From Microbacterium timonense (GTDB lineage Bacteria > Actinomycetota > Actinomycetes > Actinomycetales > Microbacteriaceae), in the NCBI RefSeq assembly GCF_900292075.1, contig NZ_OLMV01000001.1:1156158-1220157 (forward strand): DNA of 64,000 nt, given 5' to 3'. Numbering within the stretch: position 1 is the first letter of the stretch; each line of letters starts with the position of its first letter. The position numbers and the translations under genes are program-made. Below the pieces are notes generated by a model, which was not told where the DNA came from, made no database searches, and worked only from the letters and a program-made list of their open reading frames with translations. This document shows positions 42,671-51,882 of this stretch, piece by piece.

Positions 42671-43792
42671 ATGTCAACGATCCGCCGACCAGGCCTTCCT
42701 CGCGTGTCGCCGCTGGAACTGTTCTACGACCTGGTCTTCGTCGTCGTCATCCAGCAGCTGTCGGTGCGGGTGGAATCCGGCGCGGCGGTCGCCGACTATC
42801 TGGCCGTGGCCGGCCTGACCGTCGCGATCTGGCTGTGCTGGCTCAACCAGCTGCTGCTCATGAACCAGCTGGCTGCGCGCAATGGCATGGAGGTCACGCT
42901 GGTGCTGATCGCGATGGCGGGGCTCGGTGTCATCGCGATCTCCTTCGGCGACCCCGCGGTTTGGGATCCGCGACTCTTCGTGATCGGCTACGTCGCGGCA
43001 CGAACCGCACTGTGGCCGTTGTGGTCGCGGACGCCCGTGCGGCGGACGCTCTGGACGCCGTTCGTCTTCGGGCCGGTTCTGGCACTGCTGTGGCTGGTGA
43101 CACTCGCGCTGCCACCTGTCCTCATGCCGGCCGCGTGGGTGATCCTGGTCGCCGTCGAGGTGTCCATCGTGGTGACCGGCCTTCCCTCCGTCGCCCACAA
43201 CGCCGGCCACTTGACGGAGCGGGCCGGGCTGTTCGTGCTCATCCTGCTGGGCGACTGCATCGCTGAGACGGTGACCGCGCTGGAGCCGGCGAGCCCCGCG
43301 CCGGTGTGGTTCGCGGCCGCGGCGGCGTTCGTGACGACATGTGTGGTCTGGGTGAACTACTTCATGCTCGGCCCATACGCAGCGCGACGCTCGACCTCCC
43401 GCGCGGCCCCCGAGTACGTGCGCGACGTCATCCTCCTGGCCCACCTGCTCCTGGTCCTCGGGCTGCTGCTGCTGGCCGCCGGTTTCAACTCGGCCATCGA
43501 CCACGCCACGACGGCTCCGGCCCCAGCGGCCGCACGGATCGGGATCTGCAGCGGCCTGCTGCTGATCCTGTGCGGCCAGGCACTCATGTCGGTCAGAAGT
43601 GGCGTGCCCCTGCGCCGAACCGCCTCCTGGTTCCTCCCCCTCGCCCTGATCGTCGCTGTGCCTCTGATTGCGGCACCCGTCGTCGACCAGCTGCCTTCGT
43701 ACGCTGTCGGATGCCTCGCGGTCGGCGCACAGGCCGCCGTTGCGGTGGCCGGGGTACGGGAACGCCGACTCAGCGCAGGCCGGGTGTCATGA
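42671..43792 (+). CDS. ltrA: Low temperature requirement A (LtrA) family membrane protein
   Basis: 373 residues, about eleven helices. LtrA hallmarks are ELFYDLVFVVVI near the start and ERAGLFVLILLGDCIAE at about 187-203. LtrA was found in Listeria as needed for growth at low temperature; its activity is unknown. GAGAGGGAG precedes ATG 42671. The stop at 43792 overlaps an ATG of the following frame, but I prefer GTG 43840 for the LAL gene. Confidence 0.85.
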   Translation: MSTIRRPGLPRVSPLELFYDLVFVVVIQQLSVRVESGAAVADYLAVAGLTVAIWLCWLNQLLLMNQLAARNGMEVTLVLIAMAGLGVIAISFGDPAVWDPRLFVIGYVAARTALWPLWSRTPVRRTLWTPFVFGPVLALLWLVTLALPPVLMPAAWVILVAVEVSIVVTGLPSVAHNAGHLTERAGLFVLILLGDCIAETVTALEPASPAPVWFAAAAAFVTTCVVWVNYFMLGPYAARRSTSRAAPEYVRDVILLAHLLLVLGLLLLAAGFNSAIDHATTAPAPAAARIGICSGLLLILCGQALMSVRSGVPLRRTASWFLPLALIVAVPLIAAPVVDQLPSYAVGCLAVGAQAAVAVAGVRERRLSAGRVS

Positions 43793-43827
43793 ACGGACCC
43801 GTGAGATCCGGACCGGATGAACGGCAG

Positions 43828-43833
43828 TACTCT
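43828..43833 (+). promoter_or_regulatory. -10 element of leaderless LAL gene 3
   Basis: TACTCT followed by six bases and GTG 43840. Sequence and spacing mirror the paralogue at 39271 (TAGCCT-N6-GTGCTCGACAGGCAC there is nearly the same downstream). Confidence 0.55.
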
Positions 43834-43839
43834 GGTGCC

Positions 43840-46587
43840 GTGCTCGACAGGCACAAGGAGCGGAGTCGACTCGACGACCTGATCGAACGACTGCGTGAAG
43901 GTGGGAGCTCGACCCTTCTCCTCAACGGTGGCGCCGGCGTCGGGAAGACGACCGTGCTCACCCATCTCACCTCCCGCAGCGCCGGAATGCAGGTGCTGAC
44001 GGTGACAGGTGTCCAGTCCGAGATGCGCCTGCCGTACTCGGCGCTGCACCAGCTGTGCCGTCCCCTGATGCCGGCCCTTCCGTCCCTGCCCGCGCCGCAG
44101 CGCGCGGCCCTCGAGATCATGTTCGGCATGCGAGAGGGCGCGTTCCCCGACAGGTTCCTCCTGGGACTGGCCACCCTGAGCCTCCTCGGCGAAGCGTCAC
44201 GGACCCAGCCGGTCCTGTGCGTCATCGACGACGCGCAATGGTTGGATGAGGGCTCGGCCCACGTCCTCGGTTTCGTCGCACGCCGGCTTCGGGTCGAGTC
44301 CGTCGGGATGGTCTTCGCCGTGCGCACGCCCGGCGACACCTCCGCATTCGACGGTCTTCCGCGGCTCGCGGTCGCGGGTCTGGGACGCGCCGATGCCGAG
44401 GCCCTTCTCACGTCGCTCGTACCCGGCCCCATCGATCCTCGCGCGTTGAACCGCATCCTCGATGAAGCCGACGGCAACCCGCTCTCGCTGGTGGAAGCGG
44501 CACGGGTCCTGGCCCGCGCAGAGATCTCGACCGGCCTCATCCTCCGTCACGGCTCGGTCAAGCCGCACCAGCTGGAGGAGCGGTTCCGCGCCAGGGTGGC
44601 TGTTCTGCCCGCCGAGACCCGCCGTCTGCTCCTCGTCGCCGCCGCCGACCCGACCGCCGACCCTCAGTTGATCGGCGAAGCGAGCGACCGCCTGGCGATC
44701 GACCCCGATGCGATCCTGCCGGCGGCCGAGGCGGGATTGTGCGCCCCCGGCTTGCCCGTGCGGTTCCGGCATCCGCTCATCCGCTCTGCGGTGTACCGGG
44801 CAGCCGACCCGGATGCGGTGCGGTCCACGCACGCGGCGCTCGCGGAGGTCAGTGCCGGCCGGGGCGACCCCGACCTGCTGTCGTGGCACCGGGCGCAGTC
44901 TGCCGCCGGCATCGACGAGGCTGCGGCGATCGGATTGGCCGAGGCAGGAGAACGGGCCCGTGCCCGTGGCGGAGGGATCGCCGCTGCGGCGTTTCTGCGC
45001 GAAGCGCTCACCCTCACCGCCGACTCGCGAAGGCGCGCACGGTGGCAGTTGCGCCTCGCACAGACGGAGCTTGCCAGTGGTCGCTACCGACTGGCCGCGG
45101 ACGAGGTCGAGAACGCACTCCACGGCGACCTCGATGAGGCTCTCGCCGCCGAGGCCACGTTGACGCGCGCACGCGTCGAGTTCGCGAGGGAGCGGGGCGG
45201 ACTGGCCGTGCCGCTCCTGCTCGACGCCGCACGCCGGCTGCGGCCCCGCGCCCCGGACGCGGCGCGCGAGGCGTACTTCGAAGCCCTCTCGGCCGCCATG
45301 TTCGGATCGTCGCTGTCGGAGACAGACGTCCGGCTGGTCAGCCGGGAATGGCTCGCGTCAGGACTCGTCGGCGATCCCCGTGTGCCGTATGCGCTGCTGG
45401 ATGCCATGGCGTCCGTTCTCCGCGACGAGACCCCTGGCGCCCTGCACACGCTGCAACGGGCGGTGGGTGCTTTTGGGGTGCCGGTGCCCGGTGAGCGGGA
45501 ACACCTCCCTTGGCTCTGGCACGCCACGATCGCGGCCCTCGCGGTGTGGGACATGGAGACTTGGGATGCCGTCTCCGCCCGGCATCTGGAACTGGCGCGT
45601 GCGGCGGGAGACTATGCCGAGCTGCCGATCGCACTGACCACGCGCACCTATCTGCATCTGTTCGCCGGCAACATGCCGGCCGCTCTGGCCGCGGTACGGG
45701 AGATGGAGGTCATCACCGCTGCCACACGGGGCGGGATGAATCCGTCCGGGGCCGTCGGGGCTGCCGCGCTGCAGGGTGAGGACGCGCGACTGCGGAAGCT
45801 CGTGGAGTCCACCATCGCCGACGCGCACGGCCGTGCGGACGGCAGTGGTGTGGCTGTGGCGCATTGGGCGGCGGCGTTGCTGCACAACAGCAGGGGGCGG
45901 TACCGGGACGCGCGCGAGTGGGCGAGCAGGGCGAGCGAGCTGCACAACCCGCTTCACTCCGCCACGAACTGGGCGCTCGTCGAGTCCGTCGAGGCCGCCA
46001 GCCGGCTTCCCGACGTCGACCCCGGCGAAGATCTCGAGCGGCTGCGGGCGGCGACGGTCGCCAGCGGCAGCGATTGGGGTACCGGTGTCTATGAGCGCTC
46101 TCTGGCCCTGACGAGCGCCGATGATTCCGCGGAGGATCACTATGTGGCGGCGCTGGAATCACTCGAACGCTCCGGCAGCAGGCTCGACGGTGCGCGTGCG
46201 TCACTGGTCTACGGCGAATGGCTCCGCCGCAGGCGGCGACAGTCTCAGGCGCGCGAGCACCTGCAACGGGCCTACCGGGCATTCACCGATATGGGGATGT
46301 CGGGATTCGGCGCGCGCGCACGGGCGGAGCTCGAAGCCAGCGGAGAGCGAGCACGCAAGGAGTGGGCCGGAGACCGCGCGCTCCTGACGGGTCAGGAGAC
46401 CCAGATCGCCCAGCTGGCCGTGGAGGGCCTCACCAACGGCGAGATCGCGACGCGTCTGTTCCTGAGCTCGCGCACGGTGGAGCACCACCTGGCGAAGGTC
46501 TTCGGAAAGCTGCACATCACATCGCGCCAGCAGCTCGCGGTCACTCCGACCGGCGAGATCGTCGCCATCCACGGAGAGGATCCCTGA
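43840..46587 (+). CDS. LuxR-family LAL regulator with ATPase domain (3)
   Basis: 915 residues from GTG 43840 (932 if ATG 43789 is used). Walker A GGAGVGKT and Walker B VLCVIDDAQWLDEGS lie in the first 140 residues, then a TPR-like helical body, then a LuxR HTH at the C-terminus (LTGQETQIAQLAVEGLTNGE, then RTVEHHLAKVFGKLH). It is close to the LAL at 36533 along its whole length and begins with the same MLDRH. GTG 43840 is favoured because a -10 lies six bases upstream and the paralogue begins at the equivalent codon. Probably activates the neighbouring transport or stress genes; ligand unknown. Confidence 0.88.
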   Translation: MLDRHKERSRLDDLIERLREGGSSTLLLNGGAGVGKTTVLTHLTSRSAGMQVLTVTGVQSEMRLPYSALHQLCRPLMPALPSLPAPQRAALEIMFGMREGAFPDRFLLGLATLSLLGEASRTQPVLCVIDDAQWLDEGSAHVLGFVARRLRVESVGMVFAVRTPGDTSAFDGLPRLAVAGLGRADAEALLTSLVPGPIDPRALNRILDEADGNPLSLVEAARVLARAEISTGLILRHGSVKPHQLEERFRARVAVLPAETRRLLLVAAADPTADPQLIGEASDRLAIDPDAILPAAEAGLCAPGLPVRFRHPLIRSAVYRAADPDAVRSTHAALAEVSAGRGDPDLLSWHRAQSAAGIDEAAAIGLAEAGERARARGGGIAAAAFLREALTLTADSRRRARWQLRLAQTELASGRYRLAADEVENALHGDLDEALAAEATLTRARVEFARERGGLAVPLLLDAARRLRPRAPDAAREAYFEALSAAMFGSSLSETDVRLVSREWLASGLVGDPRVPYALLDAMASVLRDETPGALHTLQRAVGAFGVPVPGEREHLPWLWHATIAALAVWDMETWDAVSARHLELARAAGDYAELPIALTTRTYLHLFAGNMPAALAAVREMEVITAATRGGMNPSGAVGAAALQGEDARLRKLVESTIADAHGRADGSGVAVAHWAAALLHNSRGRYRDAREWASRASELHNPLHSATNWALVESVEAASRLPDVDPGEDLERLRAATVASGSDWGTGVYERSLALTSADDSAEDHYVAALESLERSGSRLDGARASLVYGEWLRRRRRQSQAREHLQRAYRAFTDMGMSGFGARARAELEASGERARKEWAGDRALLTGQETQIAQLAVEGLTNGEIATRLFLSSRTVEHHLAKVFGKLHITSRQQLAVTPTGEIVAIHGEDP

Positions 46588-46592
46588 CGCCC

Positions 46593-47195
46593 TCAGAAGG
46601 CCGGGTTGAGTCCCTCGTTGCCAGGATCGGCGCGATGCGCCGCGACCAGGGCGCCAGGCCAGGAACCCGCTGGCGCCTTCGCCGGCCGGTGCAGTGCCTG
46701 GTTCACGACGAGGGTGCTCAGGGTCCGCTCGACGTCCAGCCGGGGGTACTCCGCTTCGACGGCGGCCGCATACCCTGGTTCCGCCAAGGAGGCGGTGCCG
46801 AAGTCGACCCGCACCCCGAGTCGCGTATAGCGGGCGATCGGACCGCGACGTTCGGCGATGCCGGGCGAGGTGTGCAGTGCGATCGCCTCCCAGACCGCAT
46901 CCATCCGGGCGCGCTCCCAGCCGTACTGCCGGAGGAAGGCCACCGCGGCGTCCGCCCCTTCTACCTCGAACCGCTGGCTTCCGTCGTGGCGGGTGGCGGT
47001 TCCGGCGTCATGGAACAGGCAGGCCACGAAAAGCGCCTCGAGGTCGATCTCCTCCTCAGCGGCAGCGGCGGCCGAGGCGCGGGCGTAGAGGAATGTGCGA
47101 ACACTGTGGTTGAAGATCGGCTCCGCCTCGATCGCGCGGACGTGCCTCATCGCCGACTGGGTCAGGGCCGATTGCGGCAGCGCGTCGCTCACCAT
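46593..47195 (-). CDS. HD domain protein
   Basis: 200 residues from ATG 47195. HD-superfamily signature residues are seen: His in FNHSVRTFLYA (about 28-38), the doublet in ACLFHDAGTA (about 57-66), a later ALHTSPG (about 103) and VRVDFG. This set, with a C-terminal NQALHRPAK, matches cyanamide-hydratase-type or phosphohydrolase HD proteins. Exact substrate unknown. It is divergent from the SnoaL-TetR-FrnE operon, and the two operator copies at 47236-47290 lie between them, so TetR may control both directions. Confidence 0.78.
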   Translation of the reverse strand: MVSDALPQSALTQSAMRHVRAIEAEPIFNHSVRTFLYARASAAAAAEEEIDLEALFVACLFHDAGTATRHDGSQRFEVEGADAAVAFLRQYGWERARMDAVWEAIALHTSPGIAERRGPIARYTRLGVRVDFGTASLAEPGYAAAVEAEYPRLDVERTLSTLVVNQALHRPAKAPAGSWPGALVAAHRADPGNEGLNPAF

Positions 47196-47235
47196 CCCAG
47201 TACATCGCACCTGCCCGGTGCTCGCCAGGCGGTAG

Positions 47236-47290
47236 CGGACGAATATCGTCCGTTTCGGGAATAGACACTCTAAGCGGACGGTTATCGTCC
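47236..47290. promoter_or_regulatory. Two operator copies, likely TetR sites
   Basis: CGGACGA-ATA-TCGTCCG at 47236-47252 is a perfect palindrome. A second copy, GGACGGTTATCGTCC at 47276-47290, differs in the middle. The copies are 39 bases apart, between the divergent HD and SnoaL genes, two genes upstream of a TetR regulator. Autoregulation and control of both operons is likely. Confidence 0.7.
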
Positions 47291-47330
47291 ACATGGCCGC
47301 GCAGGACGGCTTATGAAAGAGGAGAAGGAC

Positions 47331-47792
47331 ATGGACCAGCTCGAAGATCTCACCCGGCGTCTGGAAGCGCTGGAGGCGATCGAGGAGATCAAGGCTCTCA
47401 AGGCGCGGTACTTCCGCTTCGTCGACGAGAAGAAGCACGATGACCTCGCCGCGTTGTTCACGCCCGATTCCACGCTCGTCACCGACGGGATCACGTGGGA
47501 GTCGCCGCAGCACTTCGCGTACACGATCCGCGACCTCACGGGCGCCGCTCCGTCCGTGCACCACGGGCACATGCCGGAGATCGAGATCACCGGTCCCGAC
47601 ACGGCGTCCGGCATCTGGGCGATGGAGGACCTGCTGACCTTTCCCGCCGGACCCGATGCTCCCGAAGGGCACAACGGCTACGGCCAGTATCGCGAGACGT
47701 ATCGGAAGGTCGACGGCAGGTGGCTGATCGACACGCTGGAGCTGACGCGGTTCCGGATGGACCCGCTGGACAACTGGACCGCGGATGAATGA
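47331..47792 (+). CDS. SnoaL/NTF2-like enzyme or binding protein
   Basis: 153 residues from ATG 47331 with AGGAGAAGG just upstream (an in-frame ATG at 47313 lacks one). NTF2-like fold: a helical N-terminus (EEIKALKARYFRFVDEKKHD), then DLAALFTPDSTLVTDG, SVHHGHMPEI and YGQYRETYRKVDGRWLID. The 'R-Y-F-x-x-x-D-x-x-x-x-D-x-L-x-x-L-F' start is common to SnoaL_4-type dehydratase/isomerase-like proteins. Its stop overlaps the TetR start by 8 bases. Substrate unknown. Confidence 0.8.
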   Translation: MDQLEDLTRRLEALEAIEEIKALKARYFRFVDEKKHDDLAALFTPDSTLVTDGITWESPQHFAYTIRDLTGAAPSVHHGHMPEIEITGPDTASGIWAMEDLLTFPAGPDAPEGHNGYGQYRETYRKVDGRWLIDTLELTRFRMDPLDNWTADE

Positions 47793-48420
47793 CACCACCG
47801 GCGGGTCGCGCGCTGACGCGCGCGAGAATCGGCGGCGACTGCTGAGCGCCGCGACGACGGCCGTGGCCGAACGCGGCCTGGACATCTCGGCGCTGGACAT
47901 CGCCCAAGCAGCGGGCGTCGGCGTCGGCACCCTGTATCGCCGGTTCGGCACGAAAGAGGCTCTGCTGGACGACGTCGTGCTGGCGCTGTATGACGAAGTG
48001 CTGGATGCCGCCGACGAATGCCGCGCGATCCCCGATGCGTGGGAGGCGCTGTCGTCGTTCGTCTTCGAACTGGCGAAGGCGCATCGCGACAGCCGCGGGC
48101 TCGCCGAGGTGACGGCGGCCTGCGACCGTCCCGTGAACGCCGAGATCCAGCGGCGGACCCAGGCTCTGCAGGAAGCCGTGCGGCAGATGACGGACGCCGC
48201 CCACGCCGCCGGCGAGCTGCGCCCGGATGTCACGTGGCAGGACGTCATCCTGTCCACACGGGCCGCGCTCGAGACGGACCACTGCCTGGGAGTGGACGCC
48301 GGCCCCGACGGCTGGCGCCGAGTGATCGGCCTCCTGCTGGACGGCATGCGTGTTCCCGCCCGCCGGCTTGAGCCGCCGACCCCCGCTGTCGTGGACGATG
48401 AAAGAACCCCTGAGCGATGA
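47785..48420 (+). CDS. TetR-family repressor
   Basis: 211 residues. The N-terminal TetR HTH lies near 18-60: LLSAATTAVAERGLDISALD, then QAAGVGVGTLYRRFGTKEAL. The C-terminal domain is helical and binds an unknown ligand. It is translated with the SnoaL gene before it (8-base overlap) and the DsbA-like gene after it (ATGA-type overlap at 48417). The paired palindromes at 47236-47290 upstream of this operon are the likely binding sites. Confidence 0.88.
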   Translation: MNDTTGGSRADARENRRRLLSAATTAVAERGLDISALDIAQAAGVGVGTLYRRFGTKEALLDDVVLALYDEVLDAADECRAIPDAWEALSSFVFELAKAHRDSRGLAEVTAACDRPVNAEIQRRTQALQEAVRQMTDAAHAAGELRPDVTWQDVILSTRAALETDHCLGVDAGPDGWRRVIGLLLDGMRVPARRLEPPTPAVVDDERTPER

Positions 48421-49163
48421 AGGACCTCCCCCGCATCACGGTGGAGATATGGTCGGACATCTCGTGCCCCTGGTGTTACATCGGCAAGGCGAGGTTCGCC
48501 CGCACCCTGGCCGCGTTCCCGCAGCGCTCCCAGGTCGACGTCATCCACCGGTCGTTCGAACTGGATCCCGGCTTGAGCCACACCGCAGCCACGACCTCAC
48601 CCGAGCACGCGCAGAAGTACGGCATGACGCCTGCCCAGGCGCGGGCCGCCGAGGAGAACCTCGCCGCGCTCGCGCGGGAGGAAGGGCTCGCGTACGCGGT
48701 CGAGGGACGCGATCACGGGAACACCTTCGATCTGCACCGACTGCTGCACCTCGCCGGCGCGCACGGACGCCGTGACGAACTGCTCGATGCGCTCTACGCG
48801 GCGAACTTCGCAACGGAGAGCAGCGTCTACGACGCAGCCCGTCAAGCGGCGCTGGCCATTGGGGTGGGGCTCGATGCCGACGAGGTGCAGGCCGTCCTCG
48901 CCGATCCCACGGCGTACGCCGACGACGTGCGCGCAGAAGAGGCCGACGCTGCTGCCCTGGGCATCACCGGCGTCCCCTTCTTCGTCGTGGACCGGACCTA
49001 CGGAATCTCCGGTGCTCAGCCCACCGAGGTGTTCTCCGAGGCGCTCATGCGGTCATGGACCGACAAGGCGCCGAAGCTCACCGCCTTGGGGGACTCCGCC
49101 GACGGGGCATGCGGTCCGGACGGCGCGTGCGAGCTCCCCGGCTCGGGCCCCGCAGCGGCCTGA
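48417..49163 (+). CDS. DsbA-family oxidoreductase (FrnE-like)
   Basis: 248 residues. The thioredoxin-fold active site is CPWC (residues 18-21, in WSDISCPWCYIGK), with a helical insertion and a late cis-Pro in GVPFFVVD (about 182-189). This is the FrnE/HCCA-isomerase subgroup, cytosolic and implicated in oxidative stress in Deinococcus. The C-terminus has an extra CGPDGAC. Translationally coupled to the TetR gene. Likely induced together with the SnoaL protein under the ligand of TetR. Confidence 0.9.
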   Translation: MKDLPRITVEIWSDISCPWCYIGKARFARTLAAFPQRSQVDVIHRSFELDPGLSHTAATTSPEHAQKYGMTPAQARAAEENLAALAREEGLAYAVEGRDHGNTFDLHRLLHLAGAHGRRDELLDALYAANFATESSVYDAARQAALAIGVGLDADEVQAVLADPTAYADDVRAEEADAAALGITGVPFFVVDRTYGISGAQPTEVFSEALMRSWTDKAPKLTALGDSADGACGPDGACELPGSGPAAA

Positions 49164-49175
49164 CAGCGCCCCGCG

Positions 49176-50135
49176 TCAGAAGCGCAGCACCTGTCGACCC
49201 CGCAGCCCACCGGCCTCCAGTCGCCGATGGGCTGCGGGCGCCTCGGCGGCGGGAAGCTCGTCCGCGACGCGCAACGTGAGAGCCCCGGCCTCCGCGAGAT
49301 CCCGAAGACCTTGCAGCATCGGCGCAGGCGCGGGCGCGAGGTCCACCCGAACCGGAACCACACGGATGCCGTTCGCCTGTGCCCGAGCGAGCTGAGCGCC
49401 CTCCCCCGCTCCGATCGCGGTCGCCACCACACCGCCCCGCTTCACCGCCGACACGGCAAGGTCGGACCCCGCGGCGACGGCGACCCCGTCGACCTGTCCG
49501 CCCGCGGCACGAAGGATCTGGGCACCCGCGTCCCGGCCCCGTGGGAAGACGACGTCTGCGCCGAGCGAACGTACGAGCTCCTCGTCGCCTGCCGCCGCGT
49601 CGGCGATCACGGTGTGACCGACCGCACGGGCCAGCTGGATGACGTAGCCGCCGACCGCTCCGGCGGCGCCGATGACGGCCAGGACGCCACCCGGCGGCAG
49701 GCGGAGCGCCTCGACGAGGAGCCACGCCGTCATACCGTTCATCGGCAGGGTGGCGGATTCGGCGTCGGACGCCCCGCTCGGCGCCGGGATCACACGGTCC
49801 GCGGAGGCGACGGCGAACTCCCCGTAGGCTGCGCCGCGCGGATCCACCGGGTTGACGTGCGCGATGACGCGGTCTCCGACCGAGAACCGCTCCGACGCGA
49901 GCGGGCCGACGGCCTCGACGATCCCCGCCGCCTCCATTCCCACCATCCACGGCGGGGCGTGCCGGAGGGAGGGGACGTGTCCCTTGCGCTGATACACATC
50001 GCCGGGGTTCACCGTCGCTGCGGTGACGCGGATGCGCACCTCGTCCGGCGTCGGCTCGGGCACGGGGTGCACGATCTCCCGCAGCACCTCGGGACCGCCG
50101 AACCTCTCGAACCCGATCGCTCGCATTCCGTCCAT
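49176..50135 (-). CDS. NADPH:quinone oxidoreductase-like MDR enzyme
   Basis: 319 residues from ATG 50135 (ATG 50144 also in frame; AGAGG spacing favours 50135). Medium-chain dehydrogenase/reductase layout: MRAIGFERFGGPEVL, GMEAAGIVEAVG with Gly-rich turn, DRVIAHV, the cofactor loop GAAGAVGGYVIQLA (about 151-164). Cys ligands for zinc are absent, so it belongs to the zinc-free quinone reductase (QOR) group. It probably reduces quinones or enones with NADPH. Converges on the FrnE-like gene. Confidence 0.88.
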   Translation of the reverse strand: MDGMRAIGFERFGGPEVLREIVHPVPEPTPDEVRIRVTAATVNPGDVYQRKGHVPSLRHAPPWMVGMEAAGIVEAVGPLASERFSVGDRVIAHVNPVDPRGAAYGEFAVASADRVIPAPSGASDAESATLPMNGMTAWLLVEALRLPPGGVLAVIGAAGAVGGYVIQLARAVGHTVIADAAAGDEELVRSLGADVVFPRGRDAGAQILRAAGGQVDGVAVAAGSDLAVSAVKRGGVVATAIGAGEGAQLARAQANGIRVVPVRVDLAPAPAPMLQGLRDLAEAGALTLRVADELPAAEAPAAHRRLEAGGLRGRQVLRF

Positions 50136-50162
50136 GACATCCACCTCTCTCGACGCGCCTGC

Positions 50163-50540
50163 TCAGCCGAGCAGCGACGCGCACCACATTCCGATCGCGG
50201 CGGCCACCAGCGAACCGGCGAACATGCCGCCGCTGTACAACGCGGCCGCTCCGTGCCTGCCTTCTGCCACGAGGTCCGACGTCTGCGCGCTGGCGGTGCT
50301 GAACGTCGTGTACCCCGCGAGAAACCCGGACGCGGCGATCGTCTGCGCCGGCGGGGGCAGCAGGCCCTCCGCGGCGATCATCGCGATGATCCCGAGGGCG
50401 AACGAGCCCGTCACGTTGATCACGACGGTTCCCACGGGGACCTTCGCCGAAGATGCCCGGGTCACCCATCCGTCCACGACGAACCGTGCCGCCGCCCCGG
50501 CACCGCCGGCCACGGTCGTCGCGAGGAACAGCCAGCTCAT
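50163..50540 (-). CDS. crcB: CrcB/Fluc fluoride channel subunit
   Basis: 125 residues and four helices. Fluc motifs are GGAGAAARF near the N-terminus, NVTGSFALG (about 42-50) and GYTTFSTAS (about 74-82). ATG 50540 overlaps the stop of the upstream crcB as ATGA, so both subunits are made together. Two-gene crcB pairs form heterodimeric fluoride exporters in many Gram-positive bacteria. Confidence 0.92.
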   Translation of the reverse strand: MSWLFLATTVAGGAGAAARFVVDGWVTRASSAKVPVGTVVINVTGSFALGIIAMIAAEGLLPPPAQTIAASGFLAGYTTFSTASAQTSDLVAEGRHGAAALYSGGMFAGSLVAAAIGMWCASLLG

Positions 50541-50995
50541 GCGTCCCGCTCCCTGCGGCGAAGCAGCAGGGCCGCGCGGGATCCGCACCAGGCCGCGACG
50601 ATTCCGCCGACGACGGTGGCGAGGCTCAGCAGCAGCCCCGGGACGGGATCGCTCATCGCGAGAAGTCCGTCGGTGCCGACGGCGAACGCGCTGTACGTCG
50701 TGTAACCCCCGAGGACGCCGGTCCCGATCCCCAGGCGGGCAGCCATGCGGGTCGGCGACTCCGGTTCCGGGCTCCGCAGCGCCTCCAGGAGCCAGCCCAA
50801 CGCGAAGGCGCCGCTCAGATTGATGACGATGACCGCGAGAGGCAGAGGACCGCCACCCGGCAGGACTGCCGTGAGAGCCAGCCTGAGCCCTGTCCCGATG
50901 GCCCCGCCCAGCGCGACGAGCGCGAGGGGGCCGACGCGGAGATGCTCCGCGTGCAGGGCACGGTCGCGGCTGCCCCGGTGTCCAGTGGCCTGCAT
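50537..50995 (-). CDS. crcB: CrcB/Fluc fluoride channel subunit (upstream partner)
   Basis: 152 residues, longer at the N-terminus than its partner (about 20 extra residues, basic). Four helices with GGAIGTGLR, NLSGAFALG and GYTTYSAFA. GGAGG is 9 bases before ATG 50995. Partner of the crcB at 50163, with which it overlaps by ATGA. I looked for a fluoride riboswitch upstream and saw no convincing one. Confidence 0.92.
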   Translation of the reverse strand: MQATGHRGSRDRALHAEHLRVGPLALVALGGAIGTGLRLALTAVLPGGGPLPLAVIVINLSGAFALGWLLEALRSPEPESPTRMAARLGIGTGVLGGYTTYSAFAVGTDGLLAMSDPVPGLLLSLATVVGGIVAAWCGSRAALLLRRRERDA

Positions 50996-51270
50996 GCTGC
51001 GGCGCCTCCGTTGTTCCCGGTCGAGAAGTCAGCCTCAACGTACGGGCACGCTGGCGCGCGTTGCATCGGTCATCCGACTCGCACCCGACTCGCGCTCGCG
51101 CCGCGAATGCACGGCTTGTCAGCGAGCGCACGGGTTTGCCACGCGAACAGGTCGTGCACTCGACGGCAGGTCGTGCATTCGCCTGCAGATGGTCGGCCGT
51201 TGCCGCGCGGGCATGCCGAACGAGCGGCGCCCGCCTCTGGCTCCGGGGCGCCGCTCGCTGGTTCGGTCCG

Positions 51271-51744
51271 CTACGAGACGGGGCGCGTCCCCGTCGTCCG
51301 TGCGCTGCGGTCCCGGCCGACGAAGATGCCGAGCAGGATCATCCCGACGCCCAGGACCAGGTGCAGCCAGTTGTCAGCAGCGTTCACCGGCACGAAGTTG
51401 GCTTCGGGAGCCTGGAGCACGAACAGCCCGAAGACCCACAGCGCGAGGTAGACGACTCCGCCCCAGATCAAGAACTGGCGGGATGCCGTCGCCCTCGCCG
51501 CGACGGCGAGTCCGGCGACTCCGAACAGCAGGTGGACGATGTTGTGCAGGATCGATACCTGGAAGATGCCGAACAGCATCGCCTCGGATTCGACCCCGGC
51601 TCCCCTCATGTGATCCATCGGGTGTGTCAGTCCCGGAATGAAGCCGGCGATGCCGACGATGAGGAAGACGATGCCGACGATCAGAGCCGTCTTCTGGATG
51701 GCCGTCTCGGCGTAGCGTGTCTCGCGGGTGGTGCGGTCGGTCAC
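51271..51744 (-). CDS. DUF4383 membrane protein
   Basis: 157 residues from GTG 51744, with GGGAGAGA just upstream. Four hydrophobic helices; motif-like FGIFQVSILHNIVHLLFGVAG is the DUF4383 core, preceded by IVGIVFLIVGIAGFIPG. The family is common in actinobacteria and of unknown function. Divergent from the CinA gene, from which it is separated by 138 bases. Confidence 0.82.
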   Translation of the reverse strand: MTDRTTRETRYAETAIQKTALIVGIVFLIVGIAGFIPGLTHPMDHMRGAGVESEAMLFGIFQVSILHNIVHLLFGVAGLAVAARATASRQFLIWGGVVYLALWVFGLFVLQAPEANFVPVNAADNWLHLVLGVGMILLGIFVGRDRSARTTGTRPVS

Positions 51745-51882
51745 GATCTCTCCCTTGTCGATGTGGCCGTCACGGTATGGTCCGCGTTGGCCACCGATGA
51801 GGGCCTTGACAAACGCCGAAGGAGCGCCCCCGCCGGCTGTCAACCCTCCGACGCGGAATTCTCGGCGTGCCAGGGTGGACGC

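Noticed and set aside
43306..43788. Upstream extension of the third LAL frame to 43306
   Set aside because: This part overlaps the LtrA gene in another frame and has no domain; the paralogue begins at the equivalent of 43840.
50996..51270. Fluoride riboswitch before the crcB pair
   Set aside because: The upstream 275 bases do not show the conserved fluoride-aptamer sequences; GGAGG alone explains the start.
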